Positions 58,817 through 64,000 of a DNA stretch of 64,000 bases are shown piece by piece. The notes under the pieces were generated by a model, which ran no database searches, was not told the origin of the DNA, and worked only from the letters and a program-made list of their open reading frames with translations. Positions within the stretch are counted from its first letter, which is position 1, and every line of letters starts with the position of its first letter. Both the position numbers and the translations under genes were made by a program. The stretch is from Benincasa hispida (lineage: Eukaryota; Streptophyta; Magnoliopsida; Cucurbitales; Cucurbitaceae): NCBI RefSeq assembly GCF_009727055.1, contig NC_052357.1:13282875-13346874 (forward strand), read 5' to 3'.

Positions 58817-60855
58817 TGTTGGGTTGTGTGTCATAAAACTTGCAGCTTGTAAACTTAAACACATTCTATTATCAATAAAAATGTTATTCAAACATTTCTT
58901 CAATAAAGTTGTTATTGAATCTTTAAATTGCATTCACAAAGTCTAAATCCAATAAACTAAGATCCATGGCTATTATATGAATACTTGAACTTTATGTAGA
59001 GACACAAAGATGGATCAAGTTCGAGTAAATAGCCAAAACGGTCTACAGTATATGATTAAGGTTGGATACCTCATTCTAGTAACACTATTGGATGCGACGT
59101 ACTTTGTAGTTGTTACAAGTTGTTGTAAAGATACTACAAATGAAGTGATCCAGATTCGTACATGTATTGACATGAGGAGTGGGGGCGTCCTATGAAACGA
59201 GTTTGCATAAAGATGGGACCAAGAAATAAGTCACTCTTACTTTATAATGCTGTTTACTGTTAAGACTGACTATTTCGCTTAAATGACCTAGGTAACTCAA
59301 TTTTAATCCTGAGCTAAGTATGAACTCCTGTTTATTTGGGATTATCCTTAGATTTTCATGAGTGAGGGTTGGCTTAATAGTGCCAACTCAATAAGCCTCC
59401 CATTTCAAGGGTAAGACCAGATAGATAATTGGGGACATAGGGTGCAAGATGGAATCACGCCTACCCAATTAGGGATAGGAAAAAGGTTGTTCTCTTAAGC
59501 ACTGTATCTAGGTCTTGAACAAGGGCCCTACCCTCTCATTGGCTCGAGAGGGATTCTGTTTGGTGATTAGATCATAAACCATTTGTTCATCAGAGGATCA
59601 GTTGGAACTTAAGGAACAAGACATAATATCGGGGGTAAAACAACATATTGACCCAGCCGTTATTACGAACAACCTATGAAGGGTCGACTTACTGGTTATG
59701 GTTATATCATGTGGATACAAATATATCTACAGTGAGGAGAGTACAACTATCGAACTATAGTGGTGTGACTCGATAGTTAACGAATACTGATTAATTCGAT
59801 CTAAAGAGTTTTAGCCAATTAATCTTAATTGTTGGAGCTCATGATCTATAGGTTCATAAGGTCCCTCTACTAGCTCGTAAAACATGAACACCTTGAATTA
59901 ATAAATTAAGTGAATTTGGAATGATATCAATTTGAATCGTTCAAATTGAATTTCAATTTGAAAATGTTCAAATTGAAATTAGGGTTTGAGTTTGAATAAG
60001 TTCAAATTCAAATTAGGGGTTGTATGATTATATTTGATATAAGTAACGTTTAATTTATTGAAATTAAATGAAATTGGAGAGTTTATAATATTTAAATGTT
60101 GATTTAAATATTAATTACATGAATAGGATTCATGTTTAAAATTAGATGTGTGTTCAATTTAATATTTGATATTAAATTAATTAATTAGTTAAATATGTTT
60201 AATTAATTTTCAATTTTAATCCAATTTAAGAATTTGGATTTTGTTTTTTCAAATTTGATTAGTTATGAATTAATCAAATCAAATTTTAGTTAATTAAAGA
60301 ACTAATTGAAAAATGAAATTAAAAGAAATTGAAAATTTAAGAAAATTTGGAAAAATTGAAGAAAGTGGGGTTTTCCCACTTTCACCTCCATGCATGAGGT
60401 GTTCTCCATGCAAGATCACACATCAATTTCTACTTGAATCTGATCAAGCTGCTTGTATTCATGGTTGATAAAGTGCTTGCATGCTGAAGAGTGATAAAAC
60501 ACTTAGAATTCAAGTGGAAGAGGTAATGCTTTGGGCTGAGAAATGAGTTTTTGAACTCTTATTCTTCTTCCTCTCAAACCCAGAAAAATTACTTCACAAA
60601 TTTACTCAAATCTGAGTTCCACCATTCAAATTCAAGGCTGAGAATAGTAGAGAAGATCTCTTGGTGGTCCATGGTTGATTTGGAGTGAAGAGCAGCTTGG
60701 AATCGGGAAAATTTATCAAATGTATGAAATTTGAAACCCTCTTGTTTTGATTTTATGAAATAGCATGCTTTAGAACTCAAATTAAATGTAATTAGAGTAC
60801 TTATTGATTCTGTTTTTTTTTTCTTCCCCCTGTTGCATGCTTGTGTATTCCATCA
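58817..60855 (+). mobile_element. 5' LTR of family A Copia
   Basis: A 2,039-bp LTR beginning TGTTGGGTTGTGTGTC and ending TTCCATCA, followed by AT and a primer-binding site. The element runs on through pol to the window end, so its 3' LTR and target duplication cannot be seen. Confidence 0.85.
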
Positions 60856-60857
60856 AT

Positions 60858-60870
60858 TGGTATCAAAGCA
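60858..60870 (+). other. Primer-binding site, family A
   Basis: TGGTATCAAAGCA, complementary to initiator tRNA-Met with one change (A for G) from the copy at 55374. Confidence 0.8.
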
Positions 60871-62520
60871 TTATTTAAACACTCAATTAGTGTTAATTTG
60901 AGTTTTGGTGGTTGAATTTCTAATGTTGCAGGTTTTGGACCGATTTGGATGTTTTTCCAGTCGTGGCATTAGATTTCTCTTTGATTTCCAAGTTAAATTT
61001 GTAATTGGCTCTTATTTGATGAGCTTTAATGTGTGCTCTAGAGTCTGTAATTTATTTGGAGTCATTAAAGTCTGAATTAGGTTGTATGTTAGAGATTGAA
61101 GCAAGCAAGGTCGAGGACAAAATTTATGCAGAATGGCTTCTATCCAAGCAATGTTGCAATGCTGCCCTTGAGCGTTGCAACGCTGTTCTTCGTGGCTGCC
61201 TAGATCGTGGAGTTCTTCCCGTAGCGTCACAACGTTGGGATGAAGCGTCACGACGCTTTTCATCCCAGCCGGTGAGAACAAGCGAGTTTTTGATTGAGCA
61301 AGCGAGATTTTGGCCAAATAACGAGTTTCAACCGTTGACCGAGCAAAGATTTGAGTCTGAACCAGTTTGACCGAGCGAGGATGATCGAGAAGGGCCGGTT
61401 CAATCGATTTTCTTTAGTTTTGGTCCGATTCAACCCCAATTCGGTCCGGTTTGACCATTTTTGGACCAATTCCACCCATTTTGATGCCTTTGAGGTCCGG
61501 TTCGAGGGTTTTGGGTTCGGTTTGGGTCGGTTCGAGCAGTTTTACACCAATTTGAAGCAGTTTTTGGACTGGTTTTGTAATAATCTAGTTATTATGCTTG
61601 CTTAGGATGCCAAAGTTGAACCATATGAGGGTTATTTAAATAATTATGCATGTGATGTATGTTGTATTTAAAATTAAACATATTTATGCATATTGTATGC
61701 CATTTAGATTTAAAATCCCACCATAGGAAGTATGTTACATGCATTATATATATGTTATAAATTGTTATAATATATAGAATGCATGTTTAGGGTTTCAGGT
61801 ATTTAATATTATTGTTATATTAAATTGGAATGCCTTTGATGTATGATATGGATGTAATAGCATGTCTAATTTTTATAAGTTGTTATAAAATTGAGTTAGA
61901 CATTAAAATCCATAACAAAGATAAGCTGCATGCTTACGTAGGTTAATCACTCGTTTTAATAAGTTAAAATAGGTCGACATCTTGTAAAATGTGGTTACAA
62001 ACTCAACCGATATATAATTCTGTCTAAGGCTAGAGGTACTTAAGTTGATGGTCTATGGAACACCTTCTACCTAGGGATTATGGCCGAATAATTGAGTGTT
62101 TTTAACCGGTTTTATAAGCATACATAAGCAGTGCAAGGTAATAGAATGATTTATCACCTAGACATCGTAGGTTTAAATCTATTTATAAGTGTTATACTTG
62201 GAAAAATCACATAGACTTAGGATTGTTTAATTAACTGAAACTAAACCTAGGTATAATTCTACCAAATTAATAATAGAACACTTAGTGGGAGATTAATAAC
62301 ATATACGATATATTATTTTTAGTTCTCACGTCCCTAAGAGTTTTGTAAAGGTCAACGACCCTCAAACTATCTCTACAATGGTATGATATTGTCCACTTTG
62401 GGCATAAACCCTCATGGCTTTGCTTTTGGTTTCACCCCAAAAGGCCTCATACTAATGGAGATAGTCATTCTCACTTATATACCCATGATTCTCCTGGTTA
62501 TGCTGATTTAGTTGCTTATG
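60871..62520 (+). other. Family A internal leader, no gag
   Basis: About 1.65 kb between the primer-binding site and RT. It holds GTTGCAACGCTG-type repeats (61150-61260) and a GGTCCGGTTCGA-rich stretch (61400-61540), both also present in the 54.4-55.4 kb copy, so they belong to the element. No gag, protease or integrase is recognisable. Open frames at 61029-61605 are low-complexity products of the GGTTCGA repeats. Confidence 0.6.
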
Positions 62521-64000
62521 CTCTTACTTATGCAGCTGACAATATTGAAGCAGAGCCTCTTACTTTTGAGGAGGCTATTGTATCTGATTCGAAGGAATAG
62601 TGGAAGGATGCTATGGAAGCAGAGTTGTTCTCTCGTTGCAGAAGAATCAGACATGGTCATTGGTTCCAAAGCCTCCTAATCAGAAACTCATTCAGTCAAA
62701 GTGGATTTATAAAATCAAGCTAAGTACAGGAGGTGATAGCAAGCCTAGGTATAAGGCTAGACTGGTAGCCAAGGGCTACACTCAAAAGGAGAGAGTTGAC
62801 TTTCATGAGATTTTCTCTCCGGTGGTGAGGCATTCGTCCATTCGATTAATTTTATCTATTGCTGTTCACTTTAATATGTTTGTTGAATAGATGGACGTTA
62901 CCACAACTTTCCTTCATGGTGAATTGGAGGAAGTGATCTACATGGCTCAACCTAAGGGCTATGAGGTGAAAGGAAAGGAAGACATGGTTTGTTGTCTTCA
63001 CAGGTCCATTTATGGACTGAAGCAATCACTGAGACAGTGGTATATCAGGTTTGACACCTTTATTCTGAAGCAGGGGTTTCACAGGAGGTCTTATGATGCC
63101 TGCCTGTACTGGAAACTATCTCAGAAAGGTACATATACTTATCTACTTCTGCATGTAGATGATATGATTTTGGTGTCTAAGGATTATTCTGAAATCTGTG
63201 ATCTCAAGAAATGATTGAGTAGTGAATTTGAGATGAAAGATTTAGGTGAATTGAAAAGGATCCTAGGCATGGATGTGAAAAGAGATAGGGAGAAAGGTTT
63301 GTTAACCATTTCGCAGGAGAGTTATGTGCATAAACTGCTTGAGAAGTACAATATGTCTGGTTGTAAGGCAGTTTCGACACCCTTAGCATCTCATTTCAGG
63401 CTTTCTTCGTCTCAGTCTCCTGTTACTGAAAAAGAAATGTTAGAGATGGCTAATATTCTCTATTGTAATGCTGTTGGAAGTATTATGTATTTGATGATTT
63501 GTACTAGGCCTAACTTGGGATATGCTATGAGTATGATAAGTAGGTTTATGTCAAATCCTGGGAAGGAGCATTGGAATACTGTTAAATGGGTGCTTCGATA
63601 TTTGAAAGGTAGTGCCAGTGTATCATTGTGTTTTAGCAGGGATTGTGATAAATCAGTACTGTTGGAAGGCTTCACAGATGCAGATTATGCTGCAGACCTT
63701 GACAAAAGAAGGTCTCTATCAGGTCACATTTTTTGTTTGTTTGGTAATGTGGTCAATTGGAAAGTTGCTCTTCAGTTAGTTTTTGCCTTGTCTACTACTG
63801 AGTCAGAGTATATTTCGGTGGGTGAAGCTGTGAAAGAGGCAGTGTGGTTGAAAAGGATAGTTGGTGAGTTGCTGTCACATGAGTTCATTTCTATCGTCTG
63901 TTGTGATAGCCAGAGTGCTATTCATCTTGCGAAGAATCCATCTCATCACGAATGGTCTAAGCATATCGATGTCAAATTTCATTTTATCAGAGAAGTTGTG
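62521..64000 (+). pseudogene. Copia RT/RNase H of family A, broken
   Basis: Order: EAIVSDSKE-stop-WKDAMEAEL (62565-62620), a frameshift, KNQTWSLVPKPPNQKLIQSKW, ARLVAKGYTQKERVDFHEIFSPVVR, a stop then MDVTTTFLHGELEEVIYMAQPKG, HRSIYGLKQSLRQWYIRFD, LLLHVDDMILVSK (the YVDDM motif has become HVDDM), a stop at 63212, LGELKRILGMDVKRD, LLEKYNMSGCKAVSTPLA, RNase H with DADYAADLDKRRSLSGHIF, STTESEYISVGEAVKEAVWLK and KHIDVKFHFIREVV at the edge. Only three in-frame stops and one frameshift were noticed, so this is the youngest-looking pol in the window. Domain order and wording are Copia. Confidence 0.87.

Noticed and set aside
61029..61605. 113- and 84-residue frames, possible gag
   Set aside because: Low-complexity output of GGTCCGGTTCGA and GTTGCAACGCTG repeats; no gag motif or zinc knuckle.

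Overview
This is plant nuclear DNA, almost certainly from a eudicot: small intron-containing genes with GT-AG splicing, two classical arabinogalactan peptides, a chloroplast lumen protein, a plant makorin, AT-rich spacers and many plant-type Copia, MULE, SINE and MITE relics. The style of the repeats makes me suspect a cucurbit, but nothing here proves that.

I support five intact genes. (1) An AGP23-like arabinogalactan peptide, minus strand, 5176-5367. (2) A second short arabinogalactan peptide, plus strand, 17962-18168. (3) A makorin-type CCCH/RING E3 ubiquitin ligase, minus strand, 29011-34022. Its gene model resolves into four constant exons followed by a choice of two different terminal coding exons. 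(4) A thylakoid lumenal 19 kDa PsbP-like protein, plus strand, two exons, 42948-43780. (5) A small, probably plastid-targeted protein of unknown function with a CHORD-like Cys/His pattern, minus strand, two exons, 44842-45977. These are separate housekeeping or cell-surface genes, not a pathway or cluster.

Most of the rest is transposon debris. 1-748: partial LTR of family A. 1.0-3.4 kb: a GAGCGAGA-rich repeat, a 5' fragment of a ribosomal protein L17 gene, a foldback hairpin and a fragment of a lipid phosphate phosphatase gene. 6.1-12.8 kb: a decayed MULE (MULE1) with a transposase and a downstream plant mobile domain (PMD) gene; the transposase is split by a 2.06-kb solo LTR of family B with perfect target-site duplications. 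19.4-26.1 kb: Copia gag, a family B 3' LTR with its pol, and a 1.84-kb solo LTR (family C) inserted in a small repeat array. 36.0-42.4 kb: an Ale-type Copia, minus strand, split by another family B LTR. 49.1-64 kb: a second MULE+PMD relic (MULE2) broken by at least three family A insertions, two of them further interrupted, ending in a family A Copia whose RT/RNase H runs off the window.

Spaces between these blocks (3.3-4.4, 12.8-17.6, 18.2-19.3, 26.1-28.4, 34.3-35.6, 43.8-44.8, 46.2-49.1 kb) are AT-rich and hold only short repeats, SINE/MITE relics and homopolymers. No rRNA, tRNA, CRISPR or organelle insertion was seen. The most interesting points are the mutually exclusive makorin terminal exons, each supplying the last zinc-binding histidine; the PMD gene travelling with two independent MULEs; a CGATCGT motif array inside family B LTRs; the CHORD-like small protein; and an 88-bp exact duplication around a single N that looks like an unmerged assembly join.
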